Shown here: positions 9,524-18,900 of the stretch, piece after piece
Layout: every line of letters starts with the position of its first letter
How positions within the stretch are numbered: position 1 is the first letter of the stretch
Assembly: GCA_016841265.1 (NCBI GenBank)
Contig: JAENZL010000021.1
Span: 10,193-60,167 of the forward strand
DNA from: Methanobacteriota archaeon
Lineage (GTDB): Archaea > Halobacteriota > Methanosarcinia > Methanosarcinales > Methanosarcinaceae
Reading direction: 5' to 3'
DNA: 49,975 bases
Position numbers and translations under genes: made by a program
The notes under the pieces: model-generated
Told to the model about the DNA's origin: nothing
What the model saw: only the letters and a program-made list of their open reading frames with translations
Databases searched by the model: none

Positions 9524-9650
9524 TGTTGAAGAGCTCGGTGTTGAAGAGTTCGGTGTTGAAGCTCATACTCTTCCTTAGTGATTTCCAACATAAAAAGGTT
9601 TAAGGGTTCAGTGTTGAAGAGTTCGGTGTTGAAGAGTTCAGTGCTGAAAA
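9524..9650. repeat. two clusters of a 15-bp tandem repeat
   Basis: The unit tgttgaagagttcgg occurs in two clusters, about 9524-9561 and 9612-9650, separated by unrelated sequence. It lies upstream of both divergent genes (AOR and the sensor kinase) in a 451-base gap. Confidence 0.85.
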
Positions 9651-9739
9651 TTTTGGATTTCGGATATTCCTTTATCTATATACATTATTTTTGAATCCTT
9701 TACCATGAAAGTTCATAAGAAACATAGTTTCTGAACAAT

Positions 9740-9775
9740 TTGAAAGGTTTGAAAGGTTTGAAAGGTTTGAAAGGT
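9740..9775. repeat. four tandem copies of a 9-bp repeat
   Basis: ttgaaaggt is repeated four times perfectly, about 130 bases upstream of the sensor kinase start. A repeat of this kind can change copy number by slippage and alter promoter spacing, but there is no evidence of that here. Confidence 0.9.
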
Positions 9776-9906
9776 AATCGAAAACCAGTCCTTGAACATC
9801 GGAACCGACTTTGATGCGAAAGCTGCATTGAGTCGAAAACCACTTTGAAAGATTATTTAAACAATAAAAAACTTATTAAGTGTGAAGCCGGAGGAAGTTT
9901 GACAGT

Positions 9907-11817
9907 ATGGATGAAGTAGAAATGGAACTCTTTTTAAAATCCCAGTATCCCGAACTTCATGAGGGAGAAAAACTGCCATTCTCCGACAATAGTCTTGCAC
10001 AAAGCCTGAAAAGGGAAGAAAATTACCGGTTTTTTGTTGAAAAAACCGGTAGAATGTTCTTTGATGCCGATATTGAAAAAATGGAGATTGGGTGGGCAGG
10101 AGCAATAAAGGACCTTACAAGGTGCGACGCGGAAGAATTCAAGCAAATCGACCTGAAAGCCTTCAAAGAGCTTTTGCATCCCGAAGATAGAGAACGGGTC
10201 AGTCGGATTATAGATTCTTCCCTTGAAACAGGGGAGGTAATCGATGAAGAATACAGGTTGCGCAGGAAAAACGGGAGCTATGTTCATCTGGAAACAAATG
10301 TTATTTTTCTAAAAGACGAAGGGGGACGCCCTTACAGGGCGCTTGGAGTATTTAAGGATATAACGGAAAAAGTACATTCCAGGCAAAAACTGGAGAGAAT
10401 CGAAGAAAAGTTCCTCTACGTCGCCAAACAGACAGGGCAATTGATCTTTGATATTGATACGAAGACAGATAAAATTGAATGGGCAGGAGCAATCGAGGAA
10501 ATTACCGGCTTCGCCCCCGGAGAATTAAGCAAAGTCAACCTGCCTGCCCTCAGAAACCTTATCCATCCCGAAGAAATAGATAAAGTATGGAGCGCCCTGG
10601 AATATTCCCTGAAAACCGGGAATAAATTTTATCAGGAATTCTGGGCCAGGAAAAAAAATGGCAGCTATATTTACGTGGAAATCAGTTCGATTATCCTGAA
10701 AGACGAAGAAGGAAAAGTATACCGGGCTCTGGGTGTGATGAAAGACATTACGGAAAAGAAGCAAAGCCGGGAAAAACTGGAAAAAAGTGAAGAACGCCTT
10801 CGCACGTATATGCAAAACTTTAAGGGGGTCGGTTTCCAGCTGGACAGGAACTTTATTCCTGTGATGATGCAAGGAGCTGTGGAAGAAATTCTCGGCTACT
10901 CTCCGGAAGAAATTCTTTGCGGAAAAATCAAGCTTCTTGACCTCGTTGATCCTGAAGACAGGAGTCAACTCCTTGCGAACCAGAAAGAACTGATAGAGTA
11001 CCCCAAAAAAGTAATAGAGAATGAATACAGGATCCTGCGCAGGGACGGAACGAAGAAGTGGGTCCATGAAGTAATCCAGAATATTCGTGATTCTGAGGGA
11101 GAGCCCTGGCTATTCCAGGGGTCTATTCATGACATCACCGAAAAAAAGTTCGTAGAGGAAACCATAAAGCGAGCCGAAGAAACCCGTAAAAAAGAAATTC
11201 ACCACCGCATCAAAAATAATTTGCAGGTTATCTCCTCCCTTCTCGACCTTGAGGCCGAAAAATTCACCAGCCGGGAGGTTGTCGAAGCCTTCCGCGAAAG
11301 CCAGAACCGGGTAATTTCCATGTCCATGATTCACGAGGAACTTTACAGGTCCGGAGACCTGGAAACCCTTGATTTCACGGGATACATTCAGAAACTTGCG
11401 GCAGAACTCTTCCGCTCCTATAAACTGGAACGCGCTGAAATCAGCCTTCAAATGGATTTAGAGGAAGGTGTTTACCTGTATATGGACACCGCAATCCCAC
11501 TGGGAATCATCATTAACGAACTCATATCCAATTCCCTTAAACACGCATTTTCCGATGGAAGAAAAGGGGAAATCCGGATCAAACTCTACAAAACGGAAAA
11601 TCCTGAAGAAAATCCTGGTAGCTGCAAAAATTCCCGGTTCATGCTTCTCATTTCTGACAATGGACCAGGTATTCCGGAAAACATCGATTTTGCGAACCCT
11701 GAGACCCTCGGGCTCCAGCTGGTAAACACCCTTGTGAAACAAATCGAAGGGGAAATCGAGGTTAAGAGACTCGGAGAAACAGAATTCAGGATCGGGGTCG
11801 GAAAAAATGCTAAATAA
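9907..11817 (+). CDS. triple-PAS soluble histidine kinase (HisKA_2 type)
   Basis: A 636-residue cytosolic sensor kinase. Three PAS-PAC units occupy about residues 35-155, 160-285 and 290-415; the first two are close relatives (WAGAIKDLT/WAGAIEEIT, ALGVFKDITEK/ALGVMKDITEK) and probably arose by internal duplication. The dimerisation-phosphotransfer part EIHHRIKNNLQVISSLLDLE puts the phosphoacceptor at His432 or His433, in the HisKA_2 style, followed by an ATPase domain with N box INELISNSLKHAF and G box ISDNGPGIP. There are no membrane segments, so it senses a cytosolic signal such as redox state or a ligand. No response regulator is adjacent. GGAGG lies about 12 bases before the ATG. Confidence 0.93.
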   Translation: MDEVEMELFLKSQYPELHEGEKLPFSDNSLAQSLKREENYRFFVEKTGRMFFDADIEKMEIGWAGAIKDLTRCDAEEFKQIDLKAFKELLHPEDRERVSRIIDSSLETGEVIDEEYRLRRKNGSYVHLETNVIFLKDEGGRPYRALGVFKDITEKVHSRQKLERIEEKFLYVAKQTGQLIFDIDTKTDKIEWAGAIEEITGFAPGELSKVNLPALRNLIHPEEIDKVWSALEYSLKTGNKFYQEFWARKKNGSYIYVEISSIILKDEEGKVYRALGVMKDITEKKQSREKLEKSEERLRTYMQNFKGVGFQLDRNFIPVMMQGAVEEILGYSPEEILCGKIKLLDLVDPEDRSQLLANQKELIEYPKKVIENEYRILRRDGTKKWVHEVIQNIRDSEGEPWLFQGSIHDITEKKFVEETIKRAEETRKKEIHHRIKNNLQVISSLLDLEAEKFTSREVVEAFRESQNRVISMSMIHEELYRSGDLETLDFTGYIQKLAAELFRSYKLERAEISLQMDLEEGVYLYMDTAIPLGIIINELISNSLKHAFSDGRKGEIRIKLYKTENPEENPGSCKNSRFMLLISDNGPGIPENIDFANPETLGLQLVNTLVKQIEGEIEVKRLGETEFRIGVGKNAK

Positions 11818-11980
11818 ACAGGATCCCGGGTTGATTCCGGATCAGCTCCTGCTTTTGATTATAGTGTTTTGAAGCAAAGTTTTTGATAAGCTACCTGGAA
11901 GTCATTCCCGGTTTTGCCATTTAATCGATTAGTGTATGGCAAAGTAAGTTACTCACCAGTACGCTAAATTCCCGGTGACA

Positions 11981-12043
11981 TACATCAGATACCTGAGAAT
12001 ATACATCAGATACCTGAGAATATACATCAGATACCCGATAACC
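11981..12043. repeat. three tandem copies of a 21-bp repeat
   Basis: The unit begins tacatcagatacctgagaa and repeats twice perfectly, with a third diverged copy (tacatcagatacccgata). It sits between the ends of two convergent genes. Its atacctga core resembles that of the array at 1-54. Confidence 0.88.
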
Positions 12044-12099
12044 AGGATATTAACCTGCCCGGTCACGCATCAACGGGGTACATCGAACTGTTTTCCACA

Positions 12100-13488
12100 T
12101 TAAACCTCGTAGTTGAAATTCAACCACTCGCTTTTTTCACTTTCCTGCCCCGTCGAGTCAACAGCCCAAACGCGCCACCTGCCCTGATCGGTTTCGGGAA
12201 ATTCAAAGGTGTAAGTGGTTTCATTTATGTCAGAGACTATCCAGGGCTCGCCGGATTCCGAAAGCCACGTATCGGTTTCGTTGGAGTATGAATCGATTTC
12301 CACGGTATAACTCGCTGCATCCGGAACAGCCTCCCACTCAAGTGTTGTCAGGCGAGGGGAATGATTGAATACCGTTCCATCAGCAGGATAAAGTTGTTTT
12401 GGAATGGAGATCAACTGAGTTGAGTCCGATGAAGTGGAGTCCAAAGCTGTGGAATCGGATGAAGTGGGATCGGATGAAGTGGAATCGGATGAAGTGGAAT
12501 CGGATGAAGTGGAGTTTGAAGATATGGAGTCAGAAGCTGTGGAGTCTGAAGATGTGGAATCCGACAAAGTGGAGTCTGAGGATGAAAGTCCTGAGGAAGT
12601 GAGATCCGATGAAGAGTCAGAGGAAGTTGAGCCTGACGATAAGGAGCCTTCCACAAACACGACTTTGGTAGCTTCGACACTTCCTGCTTCGTTTGTGGCT
12701 ATCAGGGTGTAATCGGTGGTTTCATTGGGGAACACATGCTGGCTGCCATTTAAACCTACAGTTCCGATGTCGGGTTCTATGGTAACTTTTTCAGCACTGG
12801 AAACCTGCCAGACTAGATTGGAACTATTTCCTGTCCCGATAACGTCCGAATCGGCATTGAAAGAGTTGATGGAAGGCAACTTATTTTCAACCGTGATAAG
12901 ACAGGAAGCTATCTCTTCCTGGCCCCCACTCGAAGCTTTAAGCTGGTAAGTGGTGGATTCAGCAGGGGACACGGGAACTGTCCCTACGGGATTTACGCTT
13001 CCGATATCGGGTTCTATAGTAACGTTCTTAGCTCCGGAGACATCCCATTTTAAAACGGGACTATTTCCTTCCCCGACAAGGTCCGTTTCCGCATCAAAGG
13101 AATTGATAACCAGAGCTTCCTCTTCAACCGTAACCGTGCAAAAGTCTACTTTTTCCTCGTCATCATTCAAAGCTGTAAGCTTATAGGTAGTGGTTTCGGT
13201 AGGAGATACTTCAAATGTCCCCTCCGGGTTTTCAATTCCGATACCAGGCTCTATAGTTATATCCGTAGCCCCGGAAACCCCCCAGCTTAAAGTGGAATCT
13301 CCTCCAACTTCAATAAGTTCCGGGCTTGAATCAAAAGAATCGATTTCAATAGCTGCGGGGGAAATCAAAGTATTAAAAGCAATAATTATACCCAGAATAG
13401 AACCAGTCAATTTTATAATCTCAGGCAATGAATTCCAGGAATTCTTCAGTTTATTCCATAATTCTTTTTCACGGTCTATTCCACTCAT
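12100..13488 (-). CDS. membrane-anchored surface protein with Ig-like repeats, Ser-Asp linker and C-terminal beta domain
   Basis: A 462-residue protein. After a short charged N-terminus, residues about 22-45 form a single membrane segment (IIKLTGSILGIIIAFNTLI), so the rest is probably outside the cell. Three Ig-like repeats of about 80 residues follow, each with INSFDA/IDSFDS, LxWxVSGAxxVTIEPxIG and ETTTYxLxA. Then comes a linker of about 75 residues made of SSDST-type repeats, like the Ser-Asp stalks of bacterial adhesins, and a C-terminal domain with DGTVF, SYTVEID and GRWRVWAVDSTGQESEKSEW. That last domain recurs at the end of the protein at 46171-49734. A role in adhesion or cell contact is inferred. 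It is not in an operon. Confidence 0.83.
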   Translation of the reverse strand: MSGIDREKELWNKLKNSWNSLPEIIKLTGSILGIIIAFNTLISPAAIEIDSFDSSPELIEVGGDSTLSWGVSGATDITIEPGIGIENPEGTFEVSPTETTTYKLTALNDDEEKVDFCTVTVEEEALVINSFDAETDLVGEGNSPVLKWDVSGAKNVTIEPDIGSVNPVGTVPVSPAESTTYQLKASSGGQEEIASCLITVENKLPSINSFNADSDVIGTGNSSNLVWQVSSAEKVTIEPDIGTVGLNGSQHVFPNETTDYTLIATNEAGSVEATKVVFVEGSLSSGSTSSDSSSDLTSSGLSSSDSTLSDSTSSDSTASDSISSNSTSSDSTSSDSTSSDPTSSDSTALDSTSSDSTQLISIPKQLYPADGTVFNHSPRLTTLEWEAVPDAASYTVEIDSYSNETDTWLSESGEPWIVSDINETTYTFEFPETDQGRWRVWAVDSTGQESEKSEWLNFNYEV

Positions 13489-14232
13489 AAACAGACTTCC
13501 ATGTAGTCCACAAAGATCAACAGGTAATAATTCTTTACCGTAAATCGGAAAAAATCAGGCCCATCTTCAGGAAAAAGGTCATTTTTGGTTATTTTATTAC
13601 CCTCAGTTACTGCGCCTGGATCCCACAATAATGTTCGAATTCCGCAATAATTTTCAAAGTCCACGATATATGCAGACTCCAGACTTAATATGGATTTTTG
13701 AATTTAATATGAAATATGTTCCGTAGTTTGATATTATTGTATATATTAATGTTGGTATATAATTTCAAAATTTACAAAACAGTTCCTGAGAGACCGAAAA
13801 CATTAGCACATCATTTTGAAGAAATAAGCAGTCATTAGGCATTTCCCATAGCCCATAAAAACCCGAAGCTCTGAACCTCAAGCAGGTCCGGGGAGGGGAG
13901 CCGTGGGGATCAACCTGCAGAAAATCCTGGAAAAAACAGGTATTGAGCTTGAATTCTGCAACCCTGAAAAAACTGTGTGCGTGGGGATTCTTCTGCTTGA
14001 GTGAAGAAGTAAAAAGGAAAGATTGATAGAAAAAGTTGAAATCAAAAAATAGCCGGAAAACTAAAACCAGAAAACTGGAACCGGAAAACTAAAACCAGAA
14101 AACTGGAACCGGAAAACTGAAACCGGTAAATTGAAATCGGAAAGCGGAAATCAAATAATAGCCGAAAAACTGAAAAATGAAAATCGAAAGTAGAAAGCGG
14201 AAATTGAAAAACAGCCGTAAAGAGGTTCTTAC
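13489..14232. other. 744-base gap: small ORF and degenerate tandem repeats
   Basis: The region is AT-rich. It holds a possible 33-codon ORF (13903-14004, listed separately) and, at about 14053-14150, degenerate tandem repeats of about 14 bases on the theme aaaactggaaccgg. I see no recognisable longer gene. Confidence 0.6.
13903..14004 (+). CDS. possible 33-residue small protein or gene remnant
   Basis: A GTG-initiated ORF preceded by a very strong GGGAGGGGAG sequence, though with only two bases between it and the GTG. It reads VGINLQKILEKTGIELEFC, then NPEKTVCVGILLLE and a stop. It has an amphipathic start and two cysteines. I do not recognise it. It could be a real small protein, the start of a decayed gene, or chance. 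Confidence 0.25.
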   Translation: MGINLQKILEKTGIELEFCNPEKTVCVGILLLE

Positions 14233-15120
14233 ATGCCCGTACTGAGTATTATCGCCTGCAGGATGTTTGAGGATGAGCTTGCCCATGTCCTTTCGAGTGA
14301 TAGGGAACTGGAGCAGTTGATTGTGGTAGAAAGCAGGGATAGTTTCGGGTTGCTCCGGAAACTCAAGTCCGAAAACTGCCTGCATAGAACAGCACCCCTG
14401 GACAGAGTTCCCTTTCTCCTGGGAAAAGGACACGGATCTGGCTCCGGCTCCGGCTCCGGCTTCATGACAATTGCAAAACCCCTGCTCAAACTTCCTTTTT
14501 TCAGGAAAATTCACGAGAAAATGAAGCTCAAAGCGGCTCACAGGGTAATGGTGGTCGTAAACCCGCTCAGGCTGGGGCTTCATGACGATCTCGACCTCCT
14601 TAAGTCTGAAGTCTACGGAAAGATCAGGGAGATGGCAGCGTTCTCGGACGGAATCCTCATCTTTTACTGTAGCTGCGGAGAAGCCTTTGAGAATCTGGAA
14701 GAGGACTTTTCGGGCTTTGAGTGCCCCCTTTACTGCCTGAAAGACGGAAACGGGGAAGTCGTGGCAGACTGCATAAGCGCCGCCCTCGGGGGAAACGCCG
14801 CCTACGACGAAACCATGTACGCCTGCAGGGGGACTGGCGCCCTCTACTTCACGCCCATGTGGGCTTCGGCCTGGAAAGAGATGGCAGAAGAAAGGAGGAA
14901 ATCCCGGAATCTCGACGATAATTACCTGAAGGACCCGAGATACTCACGGCTTGTAAAACTCGATACCGGCCTTTCATACGACCCCGATTTCAATAAAAAT
15001 GTCCGGGAGTTTGCCCGCACCTTCAACATGGAAATTGTGGAAGTAAAGGGAAGTGCGGAACTTGCAGAAAAGTCCTACATGACTGCCAAAAAAGGTGTTA
15101 TCCAGCATACTCTAAAATGA
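14233..15120 (+). CDS. DUF1638 family protein
   Basis: A 295-residue cytosolic protein that fits the DUF1638 family, which in methanogens is often found near corrinoid methyltransferase genes; no such genes are present here. Features seen are MPVLSIIACRMFEDELAHVL at the start, the conserved GILIFYCSCGEAF, CPLYCLKD, an aromatic region ALYFTPMWASAWKEM, and LDTGLSYDPDFNKNVREFA near the end. Several conserved cysteines suggest metal or cofactor binding, but the biochemical role is not known. Residues about 64-74 hold an insertion GHGSGSGSGSGF, encoded by a short in-frame ggctcc repeat. AGAGG precedes the ATG. A gap of about 165 bases separates it from the next gene on the same strand. Confidence 0.8.
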   Translation: MPVLSIIACRMFEDELAHVLSSDRELEQLIVVESRDSFGLLRKLKSENCLHRTAPLDRVPFLLGKGHGSGSGSGSGFMTIAKPLLKLPFFRKIHEKMKLKAAHRVMVVVNPLRLGLHDDLDLLKSEVYGKIREMAAFSDGILIFYCSCGEAFENLEEDFSGFECPLYCLKDGNGEVVADCISAALGGNAAYDETMYACRGTGALYFTPMWASAWKEMAEERRKSRNLDDNYLKDPRYSRLVKLDTGLSYDPDFNKNVREFARTFNMEIVEVKGSAELAEKSYMTAKKGVIQHTLK

Positions 15121-15285
15121 TTTTTTAGAACCCTTTACGGAACTCTTTACCGAAATATCTCAAAAACATTTCAAAACAATTTTAAAAAATTATTCCTTTG
15201 ACGCTCAGCGGCACATCACAATTTTATACAAACGAAGAGAATATTAGTTCAGGAATTAATCTGAACTAATACGGGGGAATTCAAA

Positions 15286-15723
15286 ATGGAACAGACAACA
15301 TCCGATAGGGAAAACTTCTGGAACGCAGAAGCCTTTGCAATCATCACTGACAAAACAAAGCCTGCCATGAAATGGACTGTAGCCGAACTTAAAAACCGGG
15401 AGAAAAATGTCTACGTAGTCGACCTTTCCGACTCCCCGGACCCCGACTCTCTGAAAAGCGTCTCAGACCTGCCCGTGGGAATCGACCATGTTGTGATCGG
15501 CGTAACAAAAAGCGAACCTTCCGACCTGCTCCCTGCCCTTAAAGAAAAAGGCGCAAAAATAATCTGGTTCCACTGGAGAACCGAAACCGAAAAAGCCCTT
15601 GCCGTCTGCAAAGAACAGGACCTCGAATGCGTGACCGAAAGGTGCCCGATGTTGTACCTCGGAAGCGGGATAAGTATACATGGAGTGCACAAGGCGATTG
15701 CGAAGATGACGGGGAAGTATTGA
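15286..15723 (+). CDS. CoA-binding domain protein (YccU-like)
   Basis: A 145-residue single-domain Rossmann protein of the CoA_binding_2 type. It shows the typical order: FAIITDKTKPAMKWTVAELKNREKNVYVVD, then DHVVIGVTKSEPSDLLPALKEKGAKIIWFHWRTE, and the end CVTERCPMLYLGSGISIHGVHKAIAKMTG. Family members bind CoA in structures, but a physiological role is not established. No ligase or transferase domain is attached. A GGGGG ribosome site precedes the ATG. The 3' end is followed by 255 bases with no convincing gene before the convergent STAND gene. Confidence 0.82.
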   Translation: MEQTTSDRENFWNAEAFAIITDKTKPAMKWTVAELKNREKNVYVVDLSDSPDPDSLKSVSDLPVGIDHVVIGVTKSEPSDLLPALKEKGAKIIWFHWRTETEKALAVCKEQDLECVTERCPMLYLGSGISIHGVHKAIAKMTGKY

Positions 15724-15838
15724 AAAAGAACATTGTTTCGGGAATGCTTTTTTCAATTCAGAATAAACTGGCGAGTCTCGATGAATCGGTTGAGATCATT
15801 CCGAAGCAACCTGAATGGCATCTCCCGTCTTTCCTATC

Positions 15839-15854
15839 CCGCGCCCCGGCGCGG
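15839..15854. repeat. GC-rich perfect hairpin
   Basis: ccgcgccccggcgcgg forms two 7-base arms around a 2-base centre and sits in the gap between convergent genes. It is one of several GC-rich palindromes in the gaps of this window. It could act in termination but has no adjacent T-tract. Confidence 0.5.
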
Positions 15855-15978
15855 CTAGAGCCAGCCTGCTGCCAAAAAATGGAAACGAAAACATCAGCCA
15901 TGCAGCAATTGGTGACCGAAAAAAATCAAACCGAATTTAATTTCAGCGATTTCTACCCTCAAATTAAGGATTAGGAGC

Positions 15979-18900
15979 TTAATCCTCCTTTTCCCCATCC
16001 ATATCATGAAGGAATTGCAGGAAATTATTTCTTATTCTTGTGGTGTTCGGATGGTTTTGTCCCAATTTTTCCATAGCTATGCTGAAAGCCCGCTGATAAA
16101 GTGGTAGTGCTTTTTCGTACTCTCCCATTTGACGATAGAGTCCTGCTAGATTGTTTAGTGAGGCTGCAACACGTGGGTGTTGCAGCCCAAGTACCTTTTC
16201 CCTAATTTCAAGTGCCCGCTGATAAAGTGGTAGTGCTTTTTCGTACTCTTCTATCTGACGATAGAGTTCTGCGAGATTGTTTAGTGTTGTTGCAACATGT
16301 GGGTGTTGCGTCTCGAGCACATTTTCCCTAATTTCAAGTGCCCGCTGATAAAGTGGTAGTGCTTTTTCGTACTTTCCCATTTGATGATAGAGTAATGCGA
16401 GATTATTTAGTGTGGTGGCAACATCAGGGTGTTGTGACCCGAGCACCTTTTCACTAATTTCAAGTGCCCGCTGATAAAGTGGAAGTGCTTTTTCGTACTC
16501 TCCCATCTGACGATATAGTTCTGCGAGATTATTGAGAGTTTGAGCAACATCAGGGTGTTCCGATCCAAGCACTTCTTCTTTTATTTCATAAGATTGTTTA
16601 TAATATGAGATTGCTTTTTCGTACTCTCCCATATTATCATAGAGTACTGCGAGATTACTGAGGGTTGTTGCAACAGATGGGTGTTGCGGCCCGAGCATCT
16701 TTTCATATATTTCAAGTGCCCGCTGATAAAGTGGTAGTGCTTTTTCGTACTCTCCCATCTGACGATATAGTTCTGCGAGATTATTGAGAGTTTGAGCAAC
16801 ATCAGGGTGTTCAGGCCCAAGAACAGTTTCACGAGTCCTAAGGGCACGCTGATAAAGTGGTAGTGCTTTTTCGTACTCTCCCATCTGACGATAGAGTGCT
16901 GCGAGATTGTTGAGAGTTTGAGCAACATTAGGGTGATCAGGTCCAAGAACAGTTTCACTTATTTTAAGATCACGCTGATAAAGTGGAAGTGCTTTTTCGT
17001 ACTCTCCCATATCATAATAAAGTAATGCGAGATTGTTTAGCGTTGTTGCAACAGATGGGTGTTGAGGTCCCAGTACTTTGTCACGGATGTCAAGTGCCCG
17101 CTGACAAAGTGGTAGTGCTTTTTCGTACTCTCCCATATTATCATAGAGTACTGCAAGGTTGTTGAGAGTTTGAGCAACATCAGGGTGATCAAGTCCAAGA
17201 GCAGTTTCCTGAGCTTTAAGTGCCCGCTGATAAAGTGGTAGTGCTTTTTCGTACTCTCCCATATTATCATAGAGTACTGCGAGATTACTGAGGGTTGTTG
17301 CAACATGTGGGTGTTGCGGACCCAGTACATATTCACTTATATTCAGATCACGCTGATAAAGTGGTAGTGCTTTTTTGTACATTCCCATCTGATTATAGAG
17401 TTCGGCAAGATTGTTGAGGGCCTCTGCAACAGATGGGTGTTGGGGTCCCAGCACCTTTTCACGAATGTCAAGTGAATGGTGACAAAGTGGTAGTGCTTTT
17501 TCGTACTCCCCCATTCTTTCATAGAGTCCTGCAAGATTGATTAGCGTGTTGGCAACATGTGGGTGTTGTGTACCCAGCACCTTTTCACGAATGTCAAGTG
17601 CCCGCTGATGAAGTGGTAGTGCTTTTTCGTACTCTCCCATCTGATGATAGAGTACTGCGAGATTGTTTAGCGAGTTGGCAACATGTGGGTGTTCCGGTTC
17701 CAGATTAGCTTCCAGTATTTGTTGCGTTTCTTCATAAATTGGGATAATTAATTGCCAGAATGCGGCTCTGTAAAAAGGATCTGAGGTGGAAGTAAACCAG
17801 TTGAATAGTTCTTCGGCTTCGAGGGCTTCTTTTGCGTGGTAAAAGGCTTCGGCCAGGGCGCTTTCGTGTTCAGGAGTGATTGTTTTGATGTCGATGTCTT
17901 TTATCTGGTTACTATAATAAGTACACATAAAGCTGTGGGCTTCTTTTTTCAAATCTTGAGCTTGGTAAACCTGCAGGCTCTTTCTCATGAGTGAATGCAA
18001 TTGGAGTTTCCCTTCGGTTTCCTGGACAAAGGAGAATCTGTTCAATTCCGAAAAAGCTGTGAGGGGATAACCAGTATTGAAATTATTGATTAATGCTGTG
18101 AAGATTTCTTTATTCCAGAAACGGGGAGTTGAAAGAACTTTCAGGGTTTCTTTTTCCGGAACTCCCAGGTATTTCATAAATCTGTCAAAGATTTCACTTC
18201 GAGTTTTGGCAAAATCATCAGGTTTAGGAGAACTGGTCTTTGAGATTTCGGTGTATGTATCAACAGCAAGTTCAAGGTAATAAGGAACACCTTCACTACC
18301 CTCAATTATTACTTTTTGAATCTTCTCTTCTTTAATTCCACAGCGATTAAGAAAGTCAAGGGCATCTTTTTCAGGGAGTTTTTCGAGTTTGTATTGCTTA
18401 AGGTAATTATTCCAGTCTTTGTCGGCTTCTTCCCAGCGGAGTTCCTCTCTTCCGCAGATTACCCAAAGGGATGATTTTGGCAGGTTTCCAATAAGTTGTC
18501 TTATCCATTCATCTCGGGAATTAAAACTTCCCTGCCCTCTTTCCTTTTCCCAGAGAGCTTCATAGCTGTCTATGAAGATAACTGCCGATTTTGAAGTATT
18601 TTGCAAGTAGTCTGAGAGGTCTTGTGCAAAGAATACAGGAAGCATTTTTTCAATATCCAGAGCTTCCATATCTGGGAGTCTTGCGATTTCCTTTTCTCTC
18701 TTTAAAGACCATTCCTTAAAACGATCAGGTGCTCTTTCCACAACACTTTTTATGCTGCTGTAATTTATTGAGAAAAGACCGCCAAATGAATCAAGAAGAT
18801 CCGTTACAATGCTGTCTTCGGAGTATCCATCTCTTGAAAGGGGAATCTGAGGGTTGACTTTTCGCCAGTATGTTGCATGTGCAATATCGAATAAGTGGAA

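Noticed and set aside
15627-15974. Plus-strand 115-codon ORF overlapping the end of the CoA-binding gene
   Set aside because: The first third is an out-of-frame reading of the CoA-binding gene and the rest spans a GC-rich hairpin; there is no ribosome site and no recognisable sequence.
16053-17691. Possible CRISPR array suggested by regular repeats
   Set aside because: The 126-base units are continuous coding sequence in frame with a 42-residue TPR; there are no spacers.
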